Shown piece by piece: positions 37,153-48,364 of a stretch of 64,000 bases of DNA. The DNA comes from Diploscapter coronatus. Its lineage: Eukaryota > Nematoda > Chromadorea > Rhabditida > Rhabditidae. Position numbers and translations under genes: made by a program. Every line of letters starts with the position of its first letter. Positions within the stretch are counted from its first letter, which is position 1. The DNA is taken from assembly GCA_964036155.1 (NCBI GenBank), contig OZ038422.1:62767201-62831200 (forward strand), written 5' to 3'. A model generated the notes under the pieces. That model was given only the letters and a program-made list of their open reading frames with translations, made no database searches and was not told where the DNA came from.

Positions 37153-37314
37153 TCATATGATTGCTTCTAAAAGATCAATTAATTTAATTGCTTCTGCATA
37201 ATCATCCCGTCATTCTTTTCACTCATTCTGCACATTCAGACGTTCATCTATTCATTTTTCTGCACTGCCTTCACAGCTTTGCACTCGCACTCCATTCCCA
37301 TTCATCGTTCAGTA

Positions 37315-37510
37315 CGCCGCTTTGTCTCCACGTTTCGTCTCCTCGAAAAGCAAAAGCACTAAAAATCACTGTCACTTTAAAAATCATATTTAACGCCGTT
37401 TTTCAAAATTTTTGCACTTGCATCGGAACAAGTGCCTCAAAATTAGTCGTTGTACCAAGTTTCAGTTCTGAAGACACACTACTCGGTTCTTCGCAGTGAC
37501 GAATTCGCGC
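37315..37510. repeat. Dispersed repeat, copy 1
   Basis: About 195 bases sharing long blocks with 54807-55009, for example 'gcatcggaac', 'cctcaaaattagt', 'ccaagtttcag' and 'cagtgacga.ttcgcgc'. I judge the identity to be about 70-75% by eye. Neither copy has a clear open frame or inverted ends. Confidence 0.8.
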
Positions 37511-38737
37511 TAAAAATTTATTCTTTTCAGGAGATGTCAAATTTCTAGAAAATTTCAGCGACAAAATGGTGTTTTTTTTACGGACGAACCCAATGAATGT
37601 GCTCTCTTTCAAATGAGGTCAGTTTGTCAAAACCTGAATATTGACTCGAAATTAAAAACTGACTAGAACTTTCTGAAATATGAGATGCGCTGAGCCTGCT
37701 TCAAAAGAGGCATTTTGGAGTGACTCATTTAACACCAACCCGTGAACTTCCCCCAAATTATTTGCACAAATTATCCTCCTTCACTTTGTTTCGAAGCAGC
37801 ATTTCATCGAATAACTTGGCTCTAAATTTTGTCTGAACTTCCTCTTTCCTGACATCACCTTTCAATTCAAAGATATCAGCTTGCGGGTGAGAATTTTAAA
37901 AGTATATTCTTCAGAAGATCTTCTAAATTTACTCCCAATGAAATAAGATGACCACGTAAAGAAGTATTCGAAAGGTTTTTTGGTCGTGACGCAAAATTTT
38001 CATGCGCACATTGCTTCGTGACTTTTGGAATACCCTCTGCTCGTGTATCCCCCTCATTCGAGGGTTCGTTATTTCTGCTCTTCCATTCGAATGCGTATTT
38101 CCGCTATCAAAACCACGGCATAGTTTCATTTTGCATAAGCAGCAATGCAGCCATTCAGAATGGCAGTGTTTCTTTGCGAAAAGCAGGAGCAGAATCTCCT
38201 CTTTCACATTCACATTCCACTCATTTCACTCTCCTTTCCAGTTTCCATTTTCCTTCCAAATCAGCCCCCGGCATATGCATTGGCATCCACTGCCCAGCGG
38301 GTGTCAAACACATCAATTCTGTAATTTATTTTGAGAGCGTCTAAGATTACAAATGACTATTTTTAAATTTATACGACAAATTAGGCCCCACCCCTTCACT
38401 GATTTCGTATATTCGATCACTCGCATACTCTATTCCCTAATTATTTCCCACGCTTAACACGACAAATCAGCCCCGCCCGCTATGAAATTTCGAAATAAAA
38501 CCCTGCCTCGTTTGAAGAGGTCCATCAGAAAGATGCTCCCATTTCTCGGTCCTCTGCCTGCACAATTCCTCTCGATTTTATTTTTTGAAGTTGACATTCT
38601 GATATCCAATCCTGCACTACTATAGTTAATGTTGAAATGCGCCTTCTGCTCTCCTAACTTTACGATTCCAATGGGCAGCTGGAGCTGTAGCTCTGTTGTC
38701 ATTCTCTCATCTCACCAAAGATCAGTTTTTATTTCAA

Positions 38738-38751
38738 TTCCTCATTTCAGG
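38738..38751 (+). promoter_or_regulatory. Acceptor-like site directly before the RYamide start codon
   Basis: The sequence 'ttcctcatttcag' ends one base before the ATG at 38752. It could be a spliced-leader trans-splicing acceptor or the 3' end of a 5' UTR intron. The DNA alone does not decide. Confidence 0.45.
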
Positions 38752-39090
38752 ATGAACTTTTGGGTTAAATTGCTGTGTTTGGCAGTAGCTCTGCTGGCCG
38801 TGCTCGTTCTGGCCGACGACATTCCACAAAGCGTCCCACAGAAAAGGCCCGTTCTTCTGTCCAGGTTTGATTGAGGGAAGATAGCCTTCTGACAAATTGT
38901 GATTGCAGGTATGGACGAGCAGCCCCTGTCCTTTCGCGATATGGAAAGCGAGATGCCTTGGATACACCAGGTTAGTCGAAACTTGACATTTCATTCATCT
39001 GGAAGACGAATTGCAGAATGGCTATTATGCAAGACTTTAAGTGGATCTAATGTTATGTGCTGGCCATATCAAGCTAATTCTGGCTTCTAA
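38752..39090 (+). CDS. lury-1: Luqin-like RYamide neuropeptide precursor
   Basis: A secreted neuropeptide precursor of 82 residues from three exons (38752-38864, 38909-38970, 39017-39090; 249 bases). Residues 1-21 form a signal peptide. KR at 31-32 precedes PVLLSRY-G-R (33-41), then AAPVLSRY-G-KR (42-52). Processing would release two amidated peptides, PVLLSRYamide and AAPVLSRYamide, with Gly as amide donor. The C-terminal part has two cysteines, Cys63 and Cys73 (LLCKTLSGSNVMCW), matching the conserved Cys pair of luqin/RYamide precursors. C. elegans LURY-1 also yields two peptides ending in RYamide. An acceptor-like ATTTCAG lies one base before the ATG, as expected for a trans-splice site or a 5' UTR intron. 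Identification is strong despite the small size. Confidence 0.9.
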
Positions 39091-40386
39091 AGCACTATTC
39101 CAAACACTTCTAAATTCAAAACTATTTATTTCCCACTAGATTAATTGCTAGGAAAAATACCCAAGAAATAGAGATCTCTTGTAAATATTCTGGAAAAGGT
39201 GGCAGCCCAACTTCACTTTATTCATCTCACAAACAGTGTTCAATCAGATCACCCTTCAAATTCCCAATTGCCAGATCTCCGCTGGTTGTCGTTTTTATTT
39301 TAATTGTTAAATAAAAACTTCATAAAAATTTTAACTACCATAGAAGAAATATCGAATTTTTGATGGCCTTTTAGTTGTGTGGTGTAGGGATATAGATTTC
39401 AATATGTCGTGATTCTAAGTTTGTTTTTTTCTTTTATTAGTGGCTTTCTTTTTCAGTTGCTATTTGATTCGATGGATACCTGAAAAGGAAAGGCAGACGG
39501 GGAAGTTGAACGATTTGTGGATGAACGAAGCTGGTCGAAGTAGAGAAAAAGTGAAGGAAGGGAGGAAGAAAGAAGCATCCACACAAATACTTGGCTCCAA
39601 GGTGTTATTTGATAGGCAAATGCAGAAATGCAGCTGCAATCCGACAGACTAGCAGCCAGCTTAGGAAAGGTTAGTAAGAGAATACACTGAGAAAACGGCA
39701 CAAAAACGCAGTGCAGAAATTTGTAAAAGATTTATTTCCTAAAATTCTCAAACAACCGAAGGCAAAAACGAGTGCATAAACAGTCTTCGATGAATGATTT
39801 GTCTAAACTCACTGGCTGGATCTCCTAAAAGTTCTCCGTAAAATTTCACTATCCAATTTGTTAAAAGAAGCAAAATTGTGACGCGTTCATTTTGTGGAAA
39901 AATTAACCATTTGGTCGAATTGCTTGTGGCAATATCGAAGTTATTTGAGATATTGGGGATATTGGAGTTGTCTTCTTATCTTCTCGGAAAACGATTCTTT
40001 TCGACGTTATAATACTTCGGAAATTCATTGCGCCACTTGATACCTAAAATTGACAATTAGGTAAAGCTATGAAAGAACATTCTTAAAACATTTTGAGGTA
40101 GTGTCAAGGTTATTTCACTCCAAAATGTCACAGCCGTATCAGGGGGAAACATATCCGAAGAGAAGACTGTTTCCAGAGGAGTTCCATCGTCATAGTAATA
40201 GTGCTAAAGCGGCAGTCATTAAAATGTACTGTAGCTTTCTTCTAACATCGTCAGTTTTGTGGTCGACTCCAGGCATAGACACTCGGCATCGATGTGTGCA
40301 GTAATTCCCCTGTACAATCACTTCGTTTGAAGAACCCAGATTTTTGCAGTAACTGTCATTTGCACTCGAAATTGGAAATTGAACCA
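39091..40386. other. Intergenic between convergent RYamide and cysteine-rich genes
   Basis: AT-rich 3' sequence with AATAAA at 39310-39315 for the RYamide gene. Nothing else is recognisable; small open frames lack splice or codon support. Confidence 0.5.
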
Positions 40387-40970
40387 TTAGAAAGAGAAAA
40401 CTGGGATGAAAAGAACTGATTGGTGCTTCCTAAATCGATATTGAGAATAGGCAATGTCAAGGTTGTCTCACTGCATAAAACCTTGGCAGAGTCAATTTGA
40501 CTGTGTTGGGCTTTTCTTTCAATTCTGGCGATGGGATAGAGATATCACCTGAAAATGAATGTAGGTTTCATTTGAATTGGGAAAAATTAAGTTTGCCAAA
40601 TTGAGCGCAAAATAGATATTCTTCTGAAGTCCCTGACTGCTTCGCGCTGCACATTTCGGGGACTGCAGAGACGCAGCCACACGTCTGCGTTTTAGTTGAA
40701 GCACAGAATCTAGGGCAAGGTATATTGAATCTGATAAACGATTGCTAATAGTAAAAAAAGAAATACCGCTGCTTTCGATCCAAACAACTCCCGCATTTGT
40801 CGCAGGGAATGGAGTGGTCGAGATTGACTTTGCTCTGACAGAAAGCCGTTTGACAGGCACACTCTACTCTGGGCAAATCGAGGTCGTAAGCCAATTGCAA
40901 AATAAGTCAATTACCTGTCCACCGATAGAACTGACAGCGAGAACATCATTAGCAGTGTCAGAAGCAGCAT
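40387..40970 (-). CDS. Small secreted cysteine-rich protein, unrecognised
   Basis: Five minus-strand exons (40970-40915, 40868-40767, 40730-40597, 40548-40482, 40429-40387) total 402 bases, 133 residues. A strong signal peptide (MLLLTLLMMFSLSVLS) is followed by a mature region with 12 cysteines between about residues 22 and 92, in the pattern C-x-C-x4-C-x11-C-x2-C-x2-C, then C-x3-C-x7-C-x-C-x7-C and a last Cys. The C-terminal ~40 residues are Cys-free and basic. The third intron uses a GC donor (g|gcaaac). If that intron is not removed, the protein ends at LNFSQFK instead. Even cysteine number and secretion suggest a disulfide-stabilised extracellular protein. I cannot match the spacing to a named family, so no function is given. 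Confidence 0.6.
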
Positions 40971-41926
40971 TCTCAAATCTACGCAAAAATACTTGATACG
41001 AACGTTTTTTTTCTTGAAATGTAAATAGAAAGTTTAGTTGAAAAGTTAAAAACTGAAAACGACTTTTGTGTTAAGCACACTTCAGGAGAAGAATAGCTTT
41101 GGAGAGTTGAAGATGAGCAGGGGGCTCAAATGGATGCTAGAGCAGAAAAGGGGCAGAGGTATAGATACTTGCAACAAAGATAAATCACTATTCATCTGGA
41201 AAAGGAAGATTACGAATGATGGATGATTAGGACAAGCGATTCAAGTTTGAATCATGAAAAGTAAGGATGGTGATGCAAGCTTGAATACTCGAATTGAAAA
41301 TACGAACTGTGAAGCAGTAGAAGTCTGCTTTCGACTAGTGTTGATAACTAACTGCATCACTTCATCGATACTGATGCATTGATTTCGATCATCATTTCAC
41401 CGGTTTCCATTCCCCATTCTCATCCATATTTGCAATCACAACCACTTCATCATCTCAACCGCCATTTCAACTTCTTTTCCCCTCTCCAATGCTCCTCGTC
41501 TTTCCTCGCTCTCTCGTCTCCAAGCATCTTTCTCTATTCCTCTCACTCCTCACCGCTATCTCCTTCTCTCTGCACTGTTTACGCCAACATGCTTTGCGCC
41601 TTTTTCTCTTGACGCATTTGGAGTGCCTTTGAATTTTCGTTTTCTTTTCCCCCAATTATCGACTTAATTACCGTCATTTAATTACTTCCCTCATCTGCTC
41701 ATAATTACCTCTCTGCTCTTTCGATAATTACCCACTTGCTACTTCTAAAATTCACTCGATTTCTTCATGTTTTCTTCTTTGTCAAATTGCTCGACTTTCT
41801 TCTCGTTTAGCTCGCGTATTTTCTATTGAAAACTTTGAATTCGTGGGGTGGATTTTAGCGTGAACGATTGTATTCTGATTGAGAAGTGAGCAGACAGCAA
41901 GAGGAAGACAAGCGGCGAAGACAGAG
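40971..41926. promoter_or_regulatory. Divergent intergenic region before SF3B1
   Basis: 956 bases between the divergent cysteine-rich gene and SF3B1. CT-rich from about 41400 to 41770. No specific element identified. Confidence 0.4.
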
Positions 41927-44900
41927 ATGTCTCGTTCAGGGCAGAGTAGGCAAAAGGAATTCGTTTCAAAAGAATGACATTTGGTTGCAGATTCCCAGGC
42001 CTACATCGAGGATTTGAACCGGAAACGAGCCAGGAGAGGGGACGAGGAGAATTCGCCCATTTCGGAGTCGAACAAAGTCGCATTCGGGGCTGCAGGACAA
42101 TTCGATCAGGTTTGTTTGGGGTGTTCCGACATGCATGGAAACTTCTTGTTTTATGATGTCAGATATTTTCTTTTCTTAGAAAATTCTTACTTTTATTTTT
42201 CTGCTCTATCTAAACTTCAATCGATGCTTCCCAAAACTGTCAAACTGCATAATCCACCGTCAGCATTCCCCTTTTTGGAGATTAATTATGTCCGCCATAT
42301 AACGTAAAAGCATTGCGGACCTTCCCGAGGTCTATTTTCTTCCAAAACAATCAAAATCAATATCCAACCTACTGGTTGTTTTTTTTTTTATTATTCATAC
42401 AAAACGACTGAAGTTATTATTTGGGTGCTGGAGCACTCGAGAATAAGGTTAGGTGAAACGTGATCAGACCCTTGCAATACTTCGTCCATATTTAATATTT
42501 TATTTACCCACCACCCTTCCGAACAAGAGGGGGAATAGAATGATTTTATTAATTGAGTAACTTATTGCATTGCAGGATGTGTATGGAAGTGTGCGAGGGG
42601 ATGGGAAGTATGTGGAGTCGATTGCTGCAGGAGAGGAGGACGACATCGATGATGACTCGGTGCAGCAGTCACAGGCAGGGCAGAAGAAGTCCAATTACTC
42701 GGCCCCACAGAAATTCATACAGGAGGCTGCCGACACTGCTGAAGTAAGAATGCAGAAAAGCTACAGAAAGCATGATGCCATTTCAGGACGATGACCCCTT
42801 TGCTCAAACCAGGACAAAGACGATTGGAGAGAGACAGAGCAAATACCAGAAAAGGCAATACAATCGACAGATCTCTCCTGAAAGAGTCGATGCTTTCGGT
42901 CTGTCTGATTATTGCCCCTTGAAGAAACCAATTTTAACTTCAGTTGACCAGACGCCCGACTTCCGAAATCGCGACTATGCAGAAGTGATGAAGGAGCAGA
43001 GATACCAGGAGGAGAAGCAGCGAGTGGAAAGGGCGCTGTCTGACAAGGCCAAGGCTGGCGAGCTGCATGCAATCGAGCCTGAGAAGAAGAAGAGTCGATT
43101 CGATTCCAGTGCAAAGCAGGAGGAGCAGACGACCACACTCGGGGCTGGGGCTGCCACTCCTTCGCATCAGCAGCCTGGCGCTGGACCGAGGAAGAGACTC
43201 CAGATTTCTAGCATCAGGTTTGGAATGTGACTGATTTAATCTAACGAATGTCTCGAGTTGCAGTGCTGAAGCAGCTACTCCCCACGTTGCGCGATGGGAA
43301 GAAACGCCTGCGCACGTGAATGCGGCAGATGCGACGCCCTCTGCGGACAGATGGTCAACCACTCCGGCCACACAAACGCCCAGAAGGAACCGATGGGACG
43401 AGACTCCGAGTGGACAGGCGACGGGCCGAGTCGATGACGGAATGACTCCTGGGGCGATGACTCCGGCCTGGGGCATGGAGACTCCCGCCAGAGGGGTCGG
43501 CGATGAGGGAATCAAGGTCGGGAACTAACGAATTCTGTGGTAGACATGAGACAGATAATTGCAGGTGGAGGACACTCCAGGCACGAAACGTCGCTCTCGT
43601 TGGGACATGACGCCCGCACAGACACCCGCAATCGGGGCTGCCACGCCCACCCACTTGGCCGGGGCAATGACTCCCTCGTTCACTCCTTCACATCCTTCCG
43701 CCACACCGGTTAGTCATTCAGATTAGAGACGGACGAGGAAATGATGATTTGCTGCAGATTGGCGGAATGGGAATGATGACCCCGGGTGGGGCGACGCCAA
43801 CAGGCACCCCTGCAATGGGAATGAAGACGCCCGCTGTGCCCATGATCCCAATGACTCCCGAACAGATGCAGATATACAAGTGGGAGAAGGAGATCGACGA
43901 CAGAAACAGATTCCTCTCCGACGAAGAACTCGAGGCGCTCTTTCCTCCTGGCTACAAGGTTTGACAGAGATGAGAAATTGAGAGAGGGGAAACAATGCGG
44001 AGAATTGCAGATTCTGCCTCCGCCTGCAGGCTACCAACCACTTCGAACTCCAACTCGCAAACTTATGGCCACTCCAACTCCTATGGGAGGGGTGAGTGCT
44101 GAGGGATTCAAAATGATGGGCACTCCTGACAGAGAGGGAATTGGAGAGAAGGGTTCGTTTAAATGGCAAATGGAAGAGAGACGGAGAAAGAAAGAAATGA
44201 CTTTTCAGGAGTTGGCGGAATAATGGACACACAGCCGAAGAATCCTGAGTTGCCTCCACTCAAGTCTGACGACATGCAGTACTTCGACAAGCTGCTTATG
44301 GACATCGACGAAAGCACTCTGACGAAGGAGGAGAGGAACGAGAGGGAGATCATGGAAAGTCTGCTCAAGATCAAGAACGGAACCCCGCCCATGAGGAAGA
44401 GTGGACTCAGAACGGTAGGAAGCAATTTCTTTCTCTGGTGGTGTTGATGAAGTCATCATTTCAGATCACCCAAAATGCGAGAAAATACGGTGCCGGCCCT
44501 CTGTTCAACCAGATTCTGCCTCTGCTCATGTCTCCTTCTCTCGAAGACCAGGAGCGACACTTGATGGTTAAGGTGAGAAGAAATAAATGCGGAATTGCAC
44601 CTTTTTCGAAAATTTGCAACTGCAACTGCACTGTAAAATTTATTTTAAAAAAATTTCTCATTGCAAAGGAATTGCAGTTGTAGTTTTTTTGTTGTTGTAA
44701 ATCTGAATGAATGAAATTGAATTTGTTCAAACACGATCATTTGCAGGTGATTGACAGAATTCTCTACAAACTGGATGACCTGGTCCGTCCCTACGTCCAC
44801 AAGATTCTCGTCGTCATCGAGCCCCTCCTCATCGATGAGGACTACTACGCACGTGTGGAGGGCAGAGAGATCATTTCCAATCTGGCCAAGGCTGCAGGAC

Positions 44901-47900
44901 TCGCCACTATGATTTCCACAATGCGGCCCGACATCGATAATGTCGATGAGTAAGTCACGAGTTGCATTGGAATAATCACTGAACTGCTTCAGATACGTTC
45001 GCAACACGACGGCGCGTGCATTCGCAGTGGTCGCCTCTGCACTGGGCATTCCCGCTCTGCTGCCCTTCCTCAAGGCCGTCTGCAAGAGCAAGAAGAGTTG
45101 GCAGGCCAGACACACGGGCATCAAGATCGTCCAGCAGATGGCCATTCTCATGGGTTGTGCTGTCCTCCCGCATCTCAAGTCACTCGTCGAAATTGTGGAA
45201 GGCGGTCTGGAAGACGAGCAGCAGAAGGTGCGCACCATCACTGCTCTCTGTCTGGCTGCGCTGGCAGAGGCATCCACTCCTTATGGTATCGAGGCATTCG
45301 ACTCTGTCCTCAAGCCGCTCTGGAAGGTTTGCATTCCTCTTCTGCCGATTCGCCTAATTCATTCAATTGCAGGGAATTCGAATGCATCGCGGCAAAGGTC
45401 TGGCTGCCTTCCTCAAGGCAATCGGCTATCTGATTCCCCTGATGGACTCGGAATATGCATCCTACTTCACTCGAGAAGTCATGCTCATCCTCATTCGAGA
45501 ATTCGTCACACCGGATGAAGAAATGAAAAAAATCGTCTTGAAGGTAAACCCTGCTGTAGATTTTTGGCTGAGGTCTTTCCAATCCGCTACTTGCAGGTCG
45601 TGAAGCAGTGTTGTGGAACTGATGGAGTGGAGGCCGGCTACATTCGAGAGGAGATTCTCCCTCCTTTCTTCAGAGCGTTCTGGAATCAGCGCATGGCTAT
45701 GGACAGGAGAAATTACAGGTGAGGGGAAGTTCTTGCAGACAAAGGGGGAGAGGAATGTAACATTCAGGCAACTCGTCGATACGACTGTGGAGATCTCGCA
45801 GAAAGTGGGCAGCGCGGAAATGATCTCGAGAATTGTGGACGATTTGAAGGACGAGAATGAACAATACAGGTGAGGAATGCAGAGGAGAAAATGGTGGAGA
45901 AGAGAATTGCAGGAAAATGGTAATGGAAACGATCGAGAACATTGTCGCACTGCAGGGGGCCAATGAAATCGATGCACGTCTGGAGGAGCAGCTCATTGAC
46001 GGTGAGAAGAAATGAGCAGGGAAATGAACTGGAATATTGAAATTCAGGAATTCTGTATGCATTCCAAGAACAGACCCAGGAAGACAACGTGATGCTTGAT
46101 GGATTTGGAACCATTTGCAAGGCACTCGGCAGGTTTGTTTCAGCAGAAGACAATTCATATGCATTCACGCATCTTCTTCATTCAGACGCACGAAGCCCTA
46201 TCTGCCTCAGATCTGCGGTACAATTCTGTGGCGACTCAACAACAAATCTGCCAAAGTCCGACAGCAGGCTGCTGATTTGGTTGGTTCATTTTGCATGAAG
46301 AAATGAGAGAAAAACAAACGATTGTCATGTGCAGATTGCCCGAATCGCTCCTGTCATGAAAATCTGTGACGAGGAGAAGCTGATGGGCCATTTGGGAGTG
46401 GTGCTCTACGAGTACTTGGGAGAGGAATACCCCGAAGTGCTTGGATCGATCATTGGAGCCCTGAAGTCGATTGCCAATGTGATTGGAATGACGAAGATGA
46501 CTCCTCCCATCAAGGACCTCCTGCCTAGGTTAGAATCAAGCAGTTCATTCTCTGTGTCATTGCCCTGTTCATTTCAGATTGACCCCGATTCTGAAGAATC
46601 GTCACGAGAAAGTCCAGGAACACTGCATCGACCTGGTCGGCTCGATTGCAGACCGCGGCTCCGAGTTCGTCTCTGCCCGTGAATGGATGCGCATCTGCTT
46701 CGAACTGCTCGAGCTGCTCAAGGCACACAAGAAGTCTATTCGACGCGCGGCAATCAACACCTTCGGCTACATCGCAAAGGTGAGAGTGGACGAATGAATG
46801 CAGAGGAAGTGATGCAATTGATTGCAGGCCATCGGTCCCCACGACGTGTTGGCGACTTTGCTCAACAACCTCAAAGTGCAGGAGAGACAGCTGCGCGTCT
46901 GCACGACTGTCGCTATTGCCATTGTGGCCGAGACCTGTGCTCCGTTCACAGTGCTACCTGCAATCATGAACGAGTACAGAGTGCCTGACATGAATGTGCA
47001 GAACGGAGTGCTCAAAGCCCTCTCCTTTATGTTCGAGGTACGTTACTCAACCACTTACAATGTACGCCTTCATTGTTGTATTGTTGCAGTATATTGGCGA
47101 AATGGCGAAAGACTACATCTATGCAGTGGTGCCTCTGCTGGTAGACGCGATGATGGAGAGAGACCAGGTGCACAGACAGATCGCCATCGATGCTGTCGCC
47201 CATCTCTCTCTCGGTCAGTTACTCTACTATTCCTTTGCAATACTTTTCGTAGAAGACATACATTGTAAAATACATACACCTGCTGAACAGGGAAAAGGGT
47301 AGAGATAGGGTGTAAGGTAGGCTAATTTTTGTCGAGAAAATCTCAACTTATTGTGCAAAGCATTTGTATACCAAACATGGCTTACCTTTCCCTATCCCTA
47401 ACCCTCATATGAAGCCATAAATTTCAGAAGTGCATGTTTTTGTACGTTTTTTACACAAATGCATGCCTTTATGAGAAGCCCTCTATAATATGCTCATTGC
47501 AGGTGTGTATGGCTTTGGTTGTGAAGACGCCCTGATGCATCTGCTCAACTATGCCTGGCCGAACATGCTCGAGAACTCCGCTCATCTCATTCAGCGATGG
47601 GTGTTCGCGCTCGAAGGAATGCGCGTCTCTCTCGGCCCTCTCAAGGTCAGTCATTCTGCTCCGTCAATATATGAATACAATATATTGCAGGTTCTCCAAT
47701 ACGTTCTTCAATCATTGTGGCATCCTGCGAGAAAAGTCCGAGAGCCTTGTTGGAAGGTAAAGACAAATTACTTTCTAAATTGAGATGAGAATTGGATAGG
47801 CCAGAAGAAAGATTACAATACACACGTTTCTAGAGGGAAATTTAATCAACCTTCAGGTCTACAACAATCTGGTTCTGGGTTCTGCAGATGCGATTGTGGC

Positions 47901-47970
47901 CGGGCTGCCTCGCATTCCGAACACGGAAAGAAATCAGTACATTCGTTACGAACTCGAATACACGCTTTGA
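41927..47970 (+). CDS. SF3B1: Splicing factor 3B subunit 1 (SF3B1/SF3b155)
   Basis: The core HEAT-repeat subunit of U2 snRNP SF3b, which clamps the U2-branch-site helix during pre-mRNA splicing. The first exon 41927-41945 (MSRSGQ) joins 41991-42109 ([12 protein letters not shown]). More than 20 exons follow, to 47857-47970, ending [10 protein letters not shown]. The N-terminal part carries Thr-Pro repeats and RW-x-x-TP motifs (RWEETP, RWDETP, RWDMTP), the type that binds U2AF-homology domains. SPERVDAFG and [13 protein letters not shown] are also family signatures. The HEAT region is highly conserved ([50 protein letters not shown]). The lysine equivalent to human K700 (in QQKVRT) is present. 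Length is close to the usual ~1300 residues. Identity is certain; minor exon edges were not all checked. Confidence 0.97.
42110..42574 (+). other. Intron 2 of SF3B1
   Basis: AT-rich, 465 bases, with no exon or repeat recognised. Confidence 0.5.
47290..47406. repeat. Inverted-repeat element in an SF3B1 intron
   Basis: The left arm (agggtagagatagggtgtaa) and the reverse complement of the right arm (agggttagggatagggaaag) pair imperfectly over about 30 bases around an AT-rich loop. The G/A-rich arm resembles arms at 56792-56925 and, loosely, the tract near 10908. Confidence 0.5.
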
Positions 47971-48364
47971 TGACTACAATGTTTCCTACTTTTTCAGAAA
48001 TAATTTATTTTATGAGGATTCGTTTTATCTTTTTTAAGAAAGTTATCTGTTATTTGATTTTATATCTTCTTCTCCCATTTGTTTTAGCGTCGATTTCAAT
48101 GTTAGTTTCTTGTTAAATGACTTCTTTCTTTTCTTTTAAGATTTTCCATTTAAAACAAGTAGTTTTTGGGTTCGGACTTATGTTAATCTCGAAGAATAAA
48201 TTGTTGTGGTGGATTTTGGAACTAGCTGCCAAAATCACATAGCGTCTAGAATCGCTTAACTTACTTTTTCAATTTCTCAGATGATTTTGAGAAAGACGAA
48301 TTTCTCATTTCAGAGATTCTATTTCGAAATGACTGTCTGAGCAGCGAAGAAAAAGACCAGGACA
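47971..48364. other. Intergenic SF3B1 to DEPDC5
   Basis: 394 bases, AT-rich. AATAAA at 48195-48200 probably ends SF3B1. The remaining ~160 bases must hold the DEPDC5 promoter or trans-splice site. Confidence 0.5.

Larger units (their letters stand above)
37153..38751. other. Intergenic between TPR and RYamide genes
   Basis: About 1.6 kb. It contains one copy of the dispersed repeat (37315-37510) and otherwise unremarkable AT-rich sequence. No gene supported. Confidence 0.5.

Noticed and set aside
42940..43515. 191-codon open frame on the minus strand opposite SF3B1
   Set aside because: It is antisense to the well-conserved, in-frame SF3B1 coding exon and its translation is low-complexity Ser/Leu/Pro.
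44645..45277. 210-codon minus-strand open frame
   Set aside because: Mirror of the SF3B1 HEAT-repeat exons; no motif of its own.
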